A stretch of DNA of 64,000 nt, from NCBI RefSeq assembly GCF_036013935.1, contig NZ_CP107902.1, positions 1,178,001 to 1,242,000 on the forward strand, written 5' to 3'. Below are positions 50,771 to 60,917 of this stretch, piece after piece (the stretch's first letter is position 1; the number at the start of each line of letters is the position of its first letter). Source of the stretch: Streptomyces sp. NBC_00461. GTDB lineage: Bacteria; Actinomycetota; Actinomycetes; Streptomycetales; Streptomycetaceae. A model generated the notes under the pieces. It made no database searches and was not told the DNA's origin. It saw nothing but the letters and a program-made list of their open reading frames with translations. The translations under genes and the position numbers were made by a program.

Positions 50771-53500
50771 CTAGGAATCGACGTTGATGCCGTAGTCCGC
50801 GGCCAAGCCCGCCAGCCCGGTGTCGTAGCCCTGGCCGACAGCACGCACCTTCCAGCCCGAACCATGTCGATAGACCTCCACAGCGATGGCGACGGTCTCG
50901 CGCGAAACGAAGGGAGCTGCCTCGAAGGACAATCTTTCACCGGAGGGTTGGGTGATGTCCGCGCGCCAAGTGGAGTGCTGGTCGAAGACAGCCATGGGCT
51001 GGGATTCGAGGTCGATGCTGGCGATGACTGCCACGGTGTGGATGTCGTCGGGAATCTCGGGCAGCTCCGCGGTGATGGTGTCACCGTCGGTGCGGACTCC
51101 TTCGTGGTGGGGATGGTTATAGAAGACGAGGTCCTGGTCGCTGCGGACCTTGCCGTGGCGGGTAAGTAGGACGGCGGAGACATCAACGGGCGTACCGGTG
51201 GCGGTGACGCGCACCATTACCCGCTCGGATGCGAGATGGGCATTAGCGCCCTTGCCTAGCACGTTCCCGGCCTCGTGCTGTGCCTCTGGGGCAGCCTTGA
51301 CCGCATCCGCGTCGGATGCCTCTGCGGGTCGGCTGGTACCGGTTAGCGCGGCGAGGGCGTCCTGGAAGAGGGGCCAGCCTTCGGCTTCTTCACCAGGCCA
51401 GGGCCAGGCCAGGCGGTGGGCGCCGAACTGTTTAGGTGTAGGCGGATGTCCGAGGGCCTCGTAGAGCTGCACATAGCGCAGGCTTTCCTCGGCCAGGCGG
51501 CTGAGCTGCCACTGCCGTTGGGCTTCTTCAGGCTGGTTCATGCGGAGGTCGTTGTCGACGGCAATGCCGCCGAGCGCCGTGTAAACGCGCTGGGCGAAGA
51601 CGTGGCCGTCATTCGGCAGTAGACGAGCCGGACGCTGTTGCTGGGCTGCAGCAGGCTCGCCGATCGCGGTGTACAGGGCGCCGAGGTCACCACCGGTCCA
51701 TTGACTGGCAGCGTTGGTGGCGAACTGGGCGAACTGAATCAAGGTAGGCGGCTTGCCCTTCGCGGCCACGAACCGGTGATGGGCACGGGCAACGTCTTCC
51801 AACGCGGCGCGCCACCGCCCCTCCAGGTAGGCGTCGAGATACTGCTCTGCCCAGGCACGGCGATGGCGGGTGACGATGTCACGCACCCGCTCAAAGCCTT
51901 CGCGGCGGCTGCCGCTGCTGTGACTCATCGTCAGGGTGAAGGAACCGATCGCCGTGTCCACCGGTAGCTCCCTGCGCTCCCGGACGATCTCCTCCTCCGG
52001 CCCCAAATGCCGCTCAGCAATGCGCAGTTCCTCGAACAGATCCGGCGAGACAGGACAGCCGACGGCATGCAGCGCGGTGAGGGGACGGTTGTAATAGTCA
52101 GCCACACCAGACAGAGGGGCGCGGGAGTAAGGGCCTTCGCACACGAACCAGGCGGTCAGCGCGACACCGTGCCAGAACTCCAGGGCGGGGCCAATCGTTT
52201 GGGCCATCAGCTGGTGGGGCCGGGGATTGCTGACGATGGCGCCAGGGTGGCGCTGCAGCGTCACCGACTGCCAGAGACGGTCCACCTGCTCGTTGACGGA
52301 GGCGGGCAGCACCTGCCGGTACAGCTGCTGGGTGATTCCATGGTCGTCCTGCCAGGCGAAGGACATGATCTCGTTGTCGACGAGTCCCCATAGCGGCCGC
52401 ATGCCAGGGCTTTGGACAGCATGCGTGTGGTCGAAGCCTGTCCACCAGCCACGCAGGGCTGCAACACGTTCTTCGACGGGGGAAAGGGAGGTCGGGCCAC
52501 CGAGGAAGGCCGCGAGCATGGCATGGATTTCGTCCTCCGGGATGCCCGCCTCAGCGGCCATGCCAGCTGCCTGGGCGGACATCCCCACGTACAGGCGCGG
52601 CTCGGGCAGCGCGGTGATGACTTCCTCGTCCGGGTGCGGTGGCGCCTGCAGGTAGTCCAGTACGGTCAGCCAGTTGCCAGCGAAGTAGCCGGAGACCACC
52701 GGCTGCAGCGCCCGGGTCAGGACTCGTCTGGCCAGAGCGGTACCGGCCTTGGCCTTCTTGGCGAAGCTGGCAATGAGTGCCTGCGTCTGCTGGATGCGGT
52801 GGCGGGTGACGAGTTGCAGAGGATCAGTGGCGGTGAGGGTGTCCAGGAGCCGGAGGCGGGCGCGTTGCTGCCCGCGCCGGTCCAGCCGGTGCCAGCCGCC
52901 GCCGAAGCGGAACTCCTCGAGCGCATCCTGGCCCAGGCCCAGCAGACGGTAGCGTTCTTCGATACCGGCCCACTGTTCCTGTTGGTCTTCGACGGTCCCG
53001 GCCGGTCCGGCTGCCCGCACCCGGACCGGCTCCAGCAACGCCTCGAACAACGGCACCAGTAGCGCCCACAGCAGTACCGCGTCCGCGCCCTCCACAACGC
53101 TGACCCGAGCGGTGTCATCGGTGGCCAACGTCACCGCGTGGGCGGCGCGTTCGCGCAACAGATGCGGCAGGTTGACTGCTCCTGCCTTCACGGAGAGCTT
53201 TTGCGGCAGGTACCACGCACCGCGTTGCTGTTGCTCCCGCACACCGAACTTCTCAGCACACCAAGCCTCCTCCGACCCGCTGAGCCCAAGCACTTCAACG
53301 CTGTCCGCAGCCTGTGGTCCTTTGCCTCTGATCACCGAAGCCACTCGCTCGCCGCCCAGTGCAGCGGCCAGCAGCCTGGCCGCGAGCGCGTCGAGCTCGG
53401 CGAAGCGCTGGTGCTGCCCGGAAGCCGCCTCCAAAGCAAGCCCGTCTTCGGGAGATGCGCCCATGACAGGCTGCCACCAGCGCGGCTCATCACTGGCCAC
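50771..53500 (-). CDS. Large protein with C-terminal TerD domain
   Basis: A 909-residue protein. Residues ~1-700 are mixed helices with no family I recognise (ARLLAAALGGERVASVIRG, RHLGPEEEIVRERRELPV). The last ~190 residues are a TerD-like beta-sandwich (RVTATGTPVDVSAVLLTRHG, DLVFYNHPHHEGVRTDGDTI, EIPDDIHTVAVIASI, RETVAIAVEVYRHGSGWKVR, ending GLAADYGINVDS). TerD domains bind calcium and sit in stress/defence 'ter' systems. The start overlaps the DUF559-helicase gene by 11 bases, so the two form an operon and probably a complex. Confidence 0.75.
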   Translation of the reverse strand: MASDEPRWWQPVMGASPEDGLALEAASGQHQRFAELDALAARLLAAALGGERVASVIRGKGPQAADSVEVLGLSGSEEAWCAEKFGVREQQQRGAWYLPQKLSVKAGAVNLPHLLRERAAHAVTLATDDTARVSVVEGADAVLLWALLVPLFEALLEPVRVRAAGPAGTVEDQQEQWAGIEERYRLLGLGQDALEEFRFGGGWHRLDRRGQQRARLRLLDTLTATDPLQLVTRHRIQQTQALIASFAKKAKAGTALARRVLTRALQPVVSGYFAGNWLTVLDYLQAPPHPDEEVITALPEPRLYVGMSAQAAGMAAEAGIPEDEIHAMLAAFLGGPTSLSPVEERVAALRGWWTGFDHTHAVQSPGMRPLWGLVDNEIMSFAWQDDHGITQQLYRQVLPASVNEQVDRLWQSVTLQRHPGAIVSNPRPHQLMAQTIGPALEFWHGVALTAWFVCEGPYSRAPLSGVADYYNRPLTALHAVGCPVSPDLFEELRIAERHLGPEEEIVRERRELPVDTAIGSFTLTMSHSSGSRREGFERVRDIVTRHRRAWAEQYLDAYLEGRWRAALEDVARAHHRFVAAKGKPPTLIQFAQFATNAASQWTGGDLGALYTAIGEPAAAQQQRPARLLPNDGHVFAQRVYTALGGIAVDNDLRMNQPEEAQRQWQLSRLAEESLRYVQLYEALGHPPTPKQFGAHRLAWPWPGEEAEGWPLFQDALAALTGTSRPAEASDADAVKAAPEAQHEAGNVLGKGANAHLASERVMVRVTATGTPVDVSAVLLTRHGKVRSDQDLVFYNHPHHEGVRTDGDTITAELPEIPDDIHTVAVIASIDLESQPMAVFDQHSTWRADITQPSGERLSFEAAPFVSRETVAIAVEVYRHGSGWKVRAVGQGYDTGLAGLAADYGINVDS

Positions 53501-55559
53501 CGGTCAGCCTCCGCATGTACTCGACGAACTGTTCAAACGGCATCGGCGTCGCGGTGTTTTGCGCGTAGACGGCGTAGCGCTGGGCCATCAGCTGCATCTC
53601 CCGCTCCGCCCGCCGAGCTTCCACCCGGCCCAAATCGTGCACCACCCGCTGTTCCACACGCCCCTGCTCGTACAGCACGAACGCATCAACCCCGCCTGGG
53701 ACTGCGCCATCAGAGGCCGCCTCTCCAGTGCCGTTACCGTCCTGTACCTGTTCCAGCGTGACGGGGTTGATCAGCGGGACGTCGAGCAACACTGCTGGAT
53801 CCATGTCGTTGTCCGCGCACATGGCCTCCAGATGGTCCTCCAGGCCGAGTTCGGCATGGCATACCACGTCCAGGTACTGCTGGTCGACAGCCAGGCCGGG
53901 ATGCCTCAGTACGCGCACACCACGCCCGATGAACTGGTAGAACTCGCCGAAGCTGCCATAGGGGCGCACCGGCACCACCACGGTGATGGGCGGAAAGTCG
54001 TAGCCCTGGCCGAGCATCCGCAGCTGCACGATGCCTTGCAGATCTCCCGCGTCAGACTCGAAACGCCGCCGGGTGGCTTTGATCGTCGAGGCCGACATGC
54101 TGTGGTGCAGCGTGCCGCAGGGGATGCCATGCTCTTCAGCGATCCGGGCGATCTGCTGCGCATGGGCCTCACCCATCGCCGCGAACAGCGCCCGGGGTTT
54201 GACCGGGGCCAGCAGCTTGGCCTGGGCATCCAGACAGGCCCGCGTCACGGTCATGACGTGCCGGATCGACGCCTCGGACTGCGCCGTGATGCGAGCCATC
54301 TTCCGCTCGTCCCCCAACGCCGCCAGCAAGGCATCACGGCCCACGATCTGTTCGCGGCGTCCGTCGGGCCACACCGCCTCGTACACCGTCGTCGCCACCT
54401 CCGGGGCGAACCGGTGCACACGCAAGTTCTTCGCGGAGCCGTCCGCGACGGAGTCCACCAGCCGGTAGCGGTAGACGACATCGGCGTCGATCGGTTTGCC
54501 GTCCAGGCGCTGGAAACACGCCGACATCAGCAGCGTGCGTGCACCCTCGAAGTGGGCGAACAGCCGCTGGTAGGAGGCACTGGCCGCGATGTGAGCCTCG
54601 TCCACGACGATGAAGTCGACATCCTCCGGCTCCAGCTTGGCCAGCAGGTCCCCATCCTTGTCGCCGGTGCCCAGCGCGTGGAAGTTCGTGACCAGCACAT
54701 CTGCGGCCAGCAGCCGCTGTCTACTCACCCGGCTGATCTGCCCGTCGTCCCTGTCCAGGACCAACGTGGCCGGCGGGCGCGCGCCCGGCAGCAGCGGGCC
54801 GCCCGCCAGTCCGTACAGAACATTGCCCGGCATACCCGGATCGAGTGCCTTGGCGAACGTGCCGCGGATGACCGATCCAGGAGTCACCACCAGCGCCCGC
54901 CGCCTGCTGAAGGACAACGCGGCCGCCACTCCCAGAGCGGTCTTGCCGGCCCCGACCGCCATCACCGTGGCCGCATGCCGTCCTCCGGACGCGTAGTAGT
55001 TGGCCAGCGCGGCCAGAGCCTCGTCCTGGCACGCCCGCAACGGCTCCCGCGCCACCGAAGCGCGCGCACCGGCGAAGTAGGACCCACCGGCCGCTGGCTG
55101 GGCGCCCAGAGGCGGATCGGCCGCCCTCAAGGGATCCCCCGCCATCTCCGGGACCTCAATACGCGGTACGGCGACCACGAACGGCGCAAGCGCCGCATCC
55201 TGGCGCAGCATCGCCTGCAGCTGGGCAACGCAGCGCGCGGTGTCCAGGCGCACCGCATCATAGGAAAACCGCAGCACCGTCAGCCCCGTAGCGGCCAGGT
55301 CGTTCTGCCGCAGCCGGTCGTAGGTGAAGGCCCCCCGGTCACTGTGGAAGGTGAACCCGTCCAACTCGACGGCCAGTTGCAGCGACGCGCCTGAGATCAG
55401 GTAGTCCAGCCGGTAGGTGCGTTCATTGACCGTCACCGGATGCTGGCTGCGTACATGCGCCACGATGCCCCGCTCCGCAGCCGGAGTGAGCACCCAGCGC
55501 AAGAACGCCTCTTCCAGATACGACGCCGAAGGGATCACCTGGTGCAGTCCCGTGCTCAT
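53490..55559 (-). CDS. SF2 helicase with N-terminal DUF559/PD-(D/E)XK nuclease domain
   Basis: ATG 55559 gives 689 residues. Residues ~45-110 are a DUF559 (Vsr-like) nuclease: RLDYLISG (D52), QLAVELDGFTFHSDRG (E65, D67), YDRLRQNDLAATGLTVLRF. A DEAD/DEAH helicase follows: Walker A AVGAGKT (~200), DEAH (~319), motif III MSACF, a second RecA lobe with HHSMSASTI, and motif VI QFIGRGVRV. The architecture resembles restriction or anti-phage nuclease-helicases. It overlaps genes on both sides (ATGA upstream). Confidence 0.85.
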   Translation of the reverse strand: MSTGLHQVIPSASYLEEAFLRWVLTPAAERGIVAHVRSQHPVTVNERTYRLDYLISGASLQLAVELDGFTFHSDRGAFTYDRLRQNDLAATGLTVLRFSYDAVRLDTARCVAQLQAMLRQDAALAPFVVAVPRIEVPEMAGDPLRAADPPLGAQPAAGGSYFAGARASVAREPLRACQDEALAALANYYASGGRHAATVMAVGAGKTALGVAAALSFSRRRALVVTPGSVIRGTFAKALDPGMPGNVLYGLAGGPLLPGARPPATLVLDRDDGQISRVSRQRLLAADVLVTNFHALGTGDKDGDLLAKLEPEDVDFIVVDEAHIAASASYQRLFAHFEGARTLLMSACFQRLDGKPIDADVVYRYRLVDSVADGSAKNLRVHRFAPEVATTVYEAVWPDGRREQIVGRDALLAALGDERKMARITAQSEASIRHVMTVTRACLDAQAKLLAPVKPRALFAAMGEAHAQQIARIAEEHGIPCGTLHHSMSASTIKATRRRFESDAGDLQGIVQLRMLGQGYDFPPITVVVPVRPYGSFGEFYQFIGRGVRVLRHPGLAVDQQYLDVVCHAELGLEDHLEAMCADNDMDPAVLLDVPLINPVTLEQVQDGNGTGEAASDGAVPGGVDAFVLYEQGRVEQRVVHDLGRVEARRAEREMQLMAQRYAVYAQNTATPMPFEQFVEYMRRLTGGQ

Positions 55560-56152
55560 GCAGCCCCGCCAACCGCAGCTTCCTGCACCAACGCACCGAC
55601 CTTCTCCGACAGCCGGGCCACCGCGTCCTCGCCCTGTCCGAAACGGGCCAACCGCCATGCCACGCCAAGAGCTTCTTCGAGAGCACCTTCGCGTTCCAGC
55701 AGCACAATGAGCCGAGACACGGACGTCACATGCACGAACGACTCCGGGACGGGACCGGTGTCGAAGGACACCGCCTGAGGGGCTGCCTCCATCAACTCCA
55801 GGTCCAGCAGCGCGAACACCTCGAGCAGCTCAAGCCCTTCAGGATAGGAGCGCCGACCGCTCCACAAACGGTCCACCGCGCCCTGCAGGACGAAGTGGTA
55901 ATCCATCGCCCCACCGGGAAGCTCCAGCGCCTCCCAGACCCGTGCGACCAGGTCCGCTCCGCCCGCCTCTATAGGCACATGCCGACTGGCCGGCGTTGCC
56001 GACGTACTTCCCTCAGCAGTCGGCCACATCGGTGATCCATACGACACCTCCGGGCGGACTCGTGCCTCTGGCAGTGCCTCGCGAACAACACCAGGACTAC
56101 CCGTGAAATGCATGCCGGGAACCGCCGCCATCCGCTCAAACCACGTCGCCAC
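55556..56152 (-). CDS. Hypothetical protein, 5' end probably disrupted
   Basis: A frame from GTG 56152 gives 198 residues, ending in the ATGA overlap with the helicase gene. The same frame stays open to 56302 and reads coherently upstream (ARWHYFGGARETCHPGDAQQ, WYGSYLAADAAEAGRAGY), yet offers no ATG/GTG/TTG there. Another frame from ATG 56334 starts protein-like (MELAEREPIVDIATYFG). The true N-terminus is therefore probably upstream with a frameshift near 56290. The acidic, helical protein has no recognised family; position suggests a regulator or sensor for the helicase/TerD pair. Confidence 0.5.
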   Translation of the reverse strand: MATWFERMAAVPGMHFTGSPGVVREALPEARVRPEVSYGSPMWPTAEGSTSATPASRHVPIEAGGADLVARVWEALELPGGAMDYHFVLQGAVDRLWSGRRSYPEGLELLEVFALLDLELMEAAPQAVSFDTGPVPESFVHVTSVSRLIVLLEREGALEEALGVAWRLARFGQGEDAVARLSEKVGALVQEAAVGGAA

Positions 56153-56548
56153 GTACCCCGCTCTTCCCGCTTCCGCTGCGTCAGCCGCCAGGTAACTGCC
56201 ATACCACTGCTGGGCATCCCCCGGATGACACGTCTCCCGTGCCCCGCCAAAGTAGTGCCACCTCGCGAACCATATGCCCGCCAGCCGAAGTAAGTGGCGA
56301 TATCAACGATCGGCTCCCGCTCTGCCAGTTCCATTCCGACCTGGGCCTCGCCCTGACTGATCCACGGTGCTGGGAGGAGCCTGGTCGACCGAAGGCGGCA
56401 TCGTCCGCGGGGGAGGGTGTCGTATGCGAGGGCGAAGTAGCTTTCGCGTCAACTAACGGCAGATTCCGGAAAGTTCACGCTTCTATACCGTTCCGTCAGG
56501 TACTTTCCCTAGGCATCTGAGGCGACAGCTGACAGCGCAGGGGGACGC
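56153..56548. promoter_or_regulatory. Divergent intergenic region between two defence-like operons
   Basis: The stretch holds the disputed N-terminal coding of the minus-strand operon (to ~56334). After that (56335-56548) no coding frame stands out. Base composition is more AT-rich than around it (for example TTTCGCGTCAACTAACG at 56453), which fits promoters for the two outward-facing operons. No palindrome of the conjugation-element type is present. Confidence 0.4.
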
Positions 56549-56980
56549 GTGAGCAACGACGGCGAAGACCTGCCGCGCCTGTTGATCTCCGTGATCGACG
56601 ATGATCCGTTGCGGGCTCGCAGCGACGCCCGCGAACTGCTGACCGAGGTGTCGGAGACAGATCCCGCGGCCTCCCTATGCCTGCCCTCAGCCGGTGCCTC
56701 AGTGAGCACCGACAAAGGCGGCGACGTCTCGGAGGTCGTCAGCCTGGCCCTGAGTGCCGGTTCGTTCGCCGCGGCCTGCGTCCAGGTATGGCTGGCCAAG
56801 GTCCCCCAGCGCACCATCATCGCGACCCGCCCCGACGGAGCCACCCTACGCATCACAGGCCGCGAAGCGCGTGAGGAAGACGCACGCCTCGAACGGTTCC
56901 TGGCCGAGCGATCCCTGCCACCAGACGGGAGCACGGCTCACGGCGCGCCGGGCCAGGACGACACCCCCACGGCGGACTGA
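56549..56980 (+). CDS. Effector-associated constant component EACC1-like protein
   Basis: A 143-residue protein, GTG start behind GGGGGA. It shows the EACC1 pattern: an N-terminal strand (RLLISVID), a loop with S/T and D, a small hydrophobic helix (EVVSLALSAGSFAAACVQVWL), then strands RTIIATRPDGATLRITGR. EACC1 proteins are short actinobacterial partners encoded next to caspases, proteases or other effectors in conflict systems. Its gene ends 6 bases before the caspase-helicase start. The family call is from remembered pattern. Confidence 0.65.
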   Translation: MSNDGEDLPRLLISVIDDDPLRARSDARELLTEVSETDPAASLCLPSAGASVSTDKGGDVSEVVSLALSAGSFAAACVQVWLAKVPQRTIIATRPDGATLRITGREAREEDARLERFLAERSLPPDGSTAHGAPGQDDTPTAD

Positions 56981-56986
56981 CCGAGA

Positions 56987-59900
56987 GTGCGAAACAACGA
57001 TCGGTACGCCCTCCTGATCGGCGCCTCCACGTACGACAGCGAGCACTATCACGACCTTCCGGCGGTCCGTGCCGATCTGCACTACATGCAGGCCGTTCTG
57101 CAGAGCACAGAGATCGGCCAATACAACGACTGCGCGATGGTGCCGGACCCGACACGTGCGGAAATGCTGCACGCCATCGAGTCGTTCCTCGGAGAGCGCC
57201 AGCAAAGTGAGAGCGCACTGCTGTACTTCAGCGGGCACGGCGAGTTCTGCGAGGCCGACAACCAGCTCTACTTCCTCACCCGCGACAGCGACCCGGCCGA
57301 TCTTCCCCGTACGGCGGTGTCGGCGGAGTTCCTGGAGCGGACTCTGCAGTCCTGCCGCGCCGCGTCCAAGATCGTACTGCTGGACTGCTGCGCAAGCGGT
57401 TCCGTCGTCCAGGGCTGGCATGCCAAGGGCCGGGAGAGTTCGGAATCGGACGAGGCGGAGCACAGCACCCTGTTGCACCCCACTGGCGTCTACTTCATCA
57501 CCGCCTCGGACGCGCTGCAGGCCGCCTCCGCCATGGCTCCCGAAGGATCGACGCTCGGTACTTCGCGGTTCACGGGTGAAATCGTCGAAGGACTGCGGAA
57601 CGGGCGGATCAAGGACAGCGGCTGGATATCGCCGGAGGATCTCTTCGAGTATCTGACCGCGCAGATGGTGCGCAAGGGTGTGCCGGAGGAGCAACGCCCG
57701 ACGAAGTCCACCATCCGCGCCACCCACACGCTGCACTTCGCCCGGTCCGTGGCCCGCCCGGTCAATCTCCCTGCCCCGCCCCATGAACCGCCCCCGCCGT
57801 CGGCCGCTCACCTCAAAGCTCGCGAGCGGGTCGCGGCTGACCGTGAGAACGCCAACGACTGGCAGCACCTGCTGCGCTACTACGCACAGTGCCTGAGCGC
57901 CCAGGCCGCAGCGAGCATGCTGCCCGACCGGCGGGCGGGCCGGAACTCGCAGTATTTCCTGATAGATGAGGGGCCCGAGACCATTCAATCCGGTCTGAGC
58001 CCGGCACTGCCGGCGCCCAAGAACCTGCCCGGTGCGCACGGCTCAGGCGGCACCACGGCGAAGAACGGGGCAGGTCGCGCTGCCGATCAGCACGAGTACT
58101 GGTACGGGTATCCCGCCGTCACGCTCCCCTCCCGCGGTGAGGGCAGCCAGCGCACGGATGTCGGGATCGCTCCGCTGTTGATCCAGCAAATGGAGTTGGC
58201 TCCTGACGAGAGCGGTCGCGCGGTGCTCCGTCCGAGCGGGGTTCCGTCGCTGCACACCAAGCTGGTGACGGAGCTTCTCTCGGAGGACGAGGCTGCCCAG
58301 TTGCTGGCCCGTTGGCAGCCGACGTGGCAGCACGGCAATGACGCGCAGATGATCAAAGCCGTACGGGAGTTGCTCGGCGTCCTGGGACTTCCGGAGCTTG
58401 AACCGCTCGACGCCTCCGCCTTGAGTGCGGACTCGGTGCACGAGGCCCTGCGCCCTGGCGCGCACAACGCCGCCGTGCTCCTGGCTCCGTCGAGTGCGGA
58501 GCGATTCGCCACCGACGGCGTTGTGGAGAATCTCCTGGCCATCTCCACCCGCACGGACGAAATTCCGGGTACGGCACTGGACGCGCTCTTGAACGGCGGC
58601 ACCCCCACGCCCACAACGAATCCCGTGCTCGTGGTGTCGGCAGGGCCCTCCAACGAGAGCCAGGAGCAGGTGGTCATCTCCGCGATGACGCAGCCGCTGA
58701 CCGTGGCCACCGGTCCGCCTGGAACGGGAAAGAGCGAGGTCGTCACCTCGGTGGTGGCCACCTGCGTCGCGGCAGGTGAGTCGGTTCTGGTGGCGTCGAC
58801 CAACAACGAGGCGGTGAACGTCGTCGCCCAGCGCTGCGACGACATCGCTCCGGGGCTGCTGATGCGTACTGGCAACGTCGATGCCTTGGTCAAGGAGGCC
58901 GAGAAGCTAGAGCAACTGCTGTCCGAACCGCCTGCCCAGCCCGGGCGCAGCTCCGCCACCGTGGCAGGTGAACTGCGCAACCTCCGCTCGCGCGCCGCCG
59001 CCCTGCGCGACCAGGCCGGACGGCAGGTCGAAGGTGAGGTACGGCTGGCCCAGGTGCTGTCGCAGCGCGCCGAGTTGGCCAGCAAAGTCGAGCTTCCGGT
59101 GCCGCTCCTGTCACGGTTGTGGCAAGTCGGCGACCTCTCGGCGCTGGCCCGCTGGGAAATGAGGGCCCGCCGGGCGGCAGCGGCGGGCAGCTGGTGGGGG
59201 CGCTGGCGCCGGACACGGGCCATGAAGGCGTTCGTCGCGGCTGCCGGTGCCGACGCAGCGCCGCAACTGCCGCCATGGACGAGGGAACGGCCCGTTGTCT
59301 CAGACCTGCTCGACGACCTGGCGGACCTGACCGGCCTGGAGCGCCAGGTGCGTGACCTCACGCCGGCTCAGCTCGCCTACGACGAGGAAACCGTGCGCCA
59401 GGCGCGTTCAGGCTGTGCCGCAACACGGGCCCAGCTGTCCGCAGAGCTGTGCGAGGCCGTGTCGGCGGAGGTGCTCGACCGCGGGCGATCGCTGTTGGAC
59501 CAGCGGCTTCAGACGTTGCGTCAGCGCAAAGGGACCCAGCGGAGCCAGCTGAACCTGCTGCGCCACCTGAAGGGGTGGGCAATCACCACCCATGCGGTGC
59601 GCCAGCTGAGGCCTGATCCGAAACTCTTCGACTTGGTCGTCATCGATGAGGCCAGCCAGTGCTCCATCGCGGCGGTGCTGCCCCTGCTGTTCCGCGCCCG
59701 CAGGGCCCTGATCATCGGGGACCCGATGCAGCTGACGCACATCCCCGGTATCTCGCCGGAGCAGGAACGTCAGGCCCGCGTCAGGGCGGGGCTGAGCGCG
59801 GCCTGGCTGGAGGACCGTCGGCTCGCCTATCACGCTCACTCCTCCTACCACGCCGCCGCGCAGAACGGCGAGAGTGCACTGCTGCTCGACGAGCACTACC

Positions 59901-60862
59901 GCTGCCACCCGGAAATCGCCGACATCGTCAACGGCCATTGCTACTCCGGCGCGCTGGAGATCATGACCGACGTGCGCCGGCAGGTACCCGCAGTCGATCT
60001 CATGGACACCGGGGAAGTGGCCCCCGTACTGGCCTGGGCGAATGTGCCCTCAAGCAAGTCGGCACGCGGCCCGGGAGGAAAGTCCTGGCGCAACCCGTCC
60101 GAGGCCGCCGCTGTTGCCGACATCGTGCGGGCGCTGCTTCGCCGCCTGCCCGAGAGCGCGACCGTGGGCGTGGTGACACCGTTCCGTGCGCAGAAGGACG
60201 CCCTGGAAAGCGTGATCGGCAGCGACCGGGTCCGGGTGGGAACGGTGCACGCCTTTCAAGGCGGTCAGCGCGATGTCATGATCCTCAGCCCGGTGGCCAC
60301 CACCAACACCCCGCAACGAACGGCCCACTGGGTGTCGAGCCAGGTCAATCTCTGGAACGTCGCGATCACCCGCGCCAAATCCCAGTTGATCACCGTGGGC
60401 AACCACGCCTACTGGCAACAGGAGACAGGTCTCCCCCATCTGCTGTCCTCACGCTCACTCCTGTGGGACCAAACACAGCGCACCGGTGTGCAGCCAACTC
60501 CCATGCCAGGGCCTCGCCTGCGTCAGGAGCGGCGCCGCAGAGATCTCACCGACGCTGTGCAGCAGGTTCTCGCCTCGCGCGGTGTTGTCGAGCTGGAACG
60601 CGCTGCGATGGTCGGTGGACAGCGCATCGACCTGCTGTTCACCGCGCCCGACGGCAACACCGCGGTAGTCGTCGACACCGGCCCCGGGCCAGACCGTGAT
60701 CCGGCACGACACCTTCGGCTGGTACACGAACGGGCCGGCTTGCTCGTCGGGCTTCCCTCCGGCGGTCGAGGCGCGAAGGCCGGTCCTGTCACGCGCGTGG
60801 TCCGTATTCCCGCATGGCGCATCCTTGTCGGCCCGAACGCACTGGCGCCGCTGTTCGACTGA
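56987..60862 (+). CDS. Caspase-like protease fused to UPF1-like SF1 helicase
   Basis: A 1291-residue multidomain protein. Residues ~1-255 are a peptidase C14 (caspase/metacaspase) domain: YALLIGASTY, catalytic H84 in YFSGHGEF, C135 in LLDCCASG. A linker to ~550 follows. A UPF1/DNA2-type helicase runs ~560-1130: Walker A GPPGTGKS (576-583), DEAS (887-890), ALIIGDPMQLTHI, LDEHYRCHPEI, FQGGQRD, NVAITRAKS. The last ~100 residues (RIDLLFTAPDG, VVVDTG) may be a nuclease-like domain. It likely senses nucleic acid and releases proteolysis in abortive infection (inference). Confidence 0.85.
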   Translation: MRNNDRYALLIGASTYDSEHYHDLPAVRADLHYMQAVLQSTEIGQYNDCAMVPDPTRAEMLHAIESFLGERQQSESALLYFSGHGEFCEADNQLYFLTRDSDPADLPRTAVSAEFLERTLQSCRAASKIVLLDCCASGSVVQGWHAKGRESSESDEAEHSTLLHPTGVYFITASDALQAASAMAPEGSTLGTSRFTGEIVEGLRNGRIKDSGWISPEDLFEYLTAQMVRKGVPEEQRPTKSTIRATHTLHFARSVARPVNLPAPPHEPPPPSAAHLKARERVAADRENANDWQHLLRYYAQCLSAQAAASMLPDRRAGRNSQYFLIDEGPETIQSGLSPALPAPKNLPGAHGSGGTTAKNGAGRAADQHEYWYGYPAVTLPSRGEGSQRTDVGIAPLLIQQMELAPDESGRAVLRPSGVPSLHTKLVTELLSEDEAAQLLARWQPTWQHGNDAQMIKAVRELLGVLGLPELEPLDASALSADSVHEALRPGAHNAAVLLAPSSAERFATDGVVENLLAISTRTDEIPGTALDALLNGGTPTPTTNPVLVVSAGPSNESQEQVVISAMTQPLTVATGPPGTGKSEVVTSVVATCVAAGESVLVASTNNEAVNVVAQRCDDIAPGLLMRTGNVDALVKEAEKLEQLLSEPPAQPGRSSATVAGELRNLRSRAAALRDQAGRQVEGEVRLAQVLSQRAELASKVELPVPLLSRLWQVGDLSALARWEMRARRAAAAGSWWGRWRRTRAMKAFVAAAGADAAPQLPPWTRERPVVSDLLDDLADLTGLERQVRDLTPAQLAYDEETVRQARSGCAATRAQLSAELCEAVSAEVLDRGRSLLDQRLQTLRQRKGTQRSQLNLLRHLKGWAITTHAVRQLRPDPKLFDLVVIDEASQCSIAAVLPLLFRARRALIIGDPMQLTHIPGISPEQERQARVRAGLSAAWLEDRRLAYHAHSSYHAAAQNGESALLLDEHYRCHPEIADIVNGHCYSGALEIMTDVRRQVPAVDLMDTGEVAPVLAWANVPSSKSARGPGGKSWRNPSEAAAVADIVRALLRRLPESATVGVVTPFRAQKDALESVIGSDRVRVGTVHAFQGGQRDVMILSPVATTNTPQRTAHWVSSQVNLWNVAITRAKSQLITVGNHAYWQQETGLPHLLSSRSLLWDQTQRTGVQPTPMPGPRLRQERRRRDLTDAVQQVLASRGVVELERAAMVGGQRIDLLFTAPDGNTAVVVDTGPGPDRDPARHLRLVHERAGLLVGLPSGGRGAKAGPVTRVVRIPAWRILVGPNALAPLFD

Positions 60863-60917
60863 GTGACCGATCGGCCGCCGGTGGTCGACCGGGACATCCG
60901 ACGTGGGGAGGGCAGTC

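Noticed and set aside
53112..55394. Plus-strand open frame of 760 codons opposite the helicase gene
   Set aside because: The minus strand encodes full helicase motifs here. The plus frame is His/Arg/Gln-rich with no motif.
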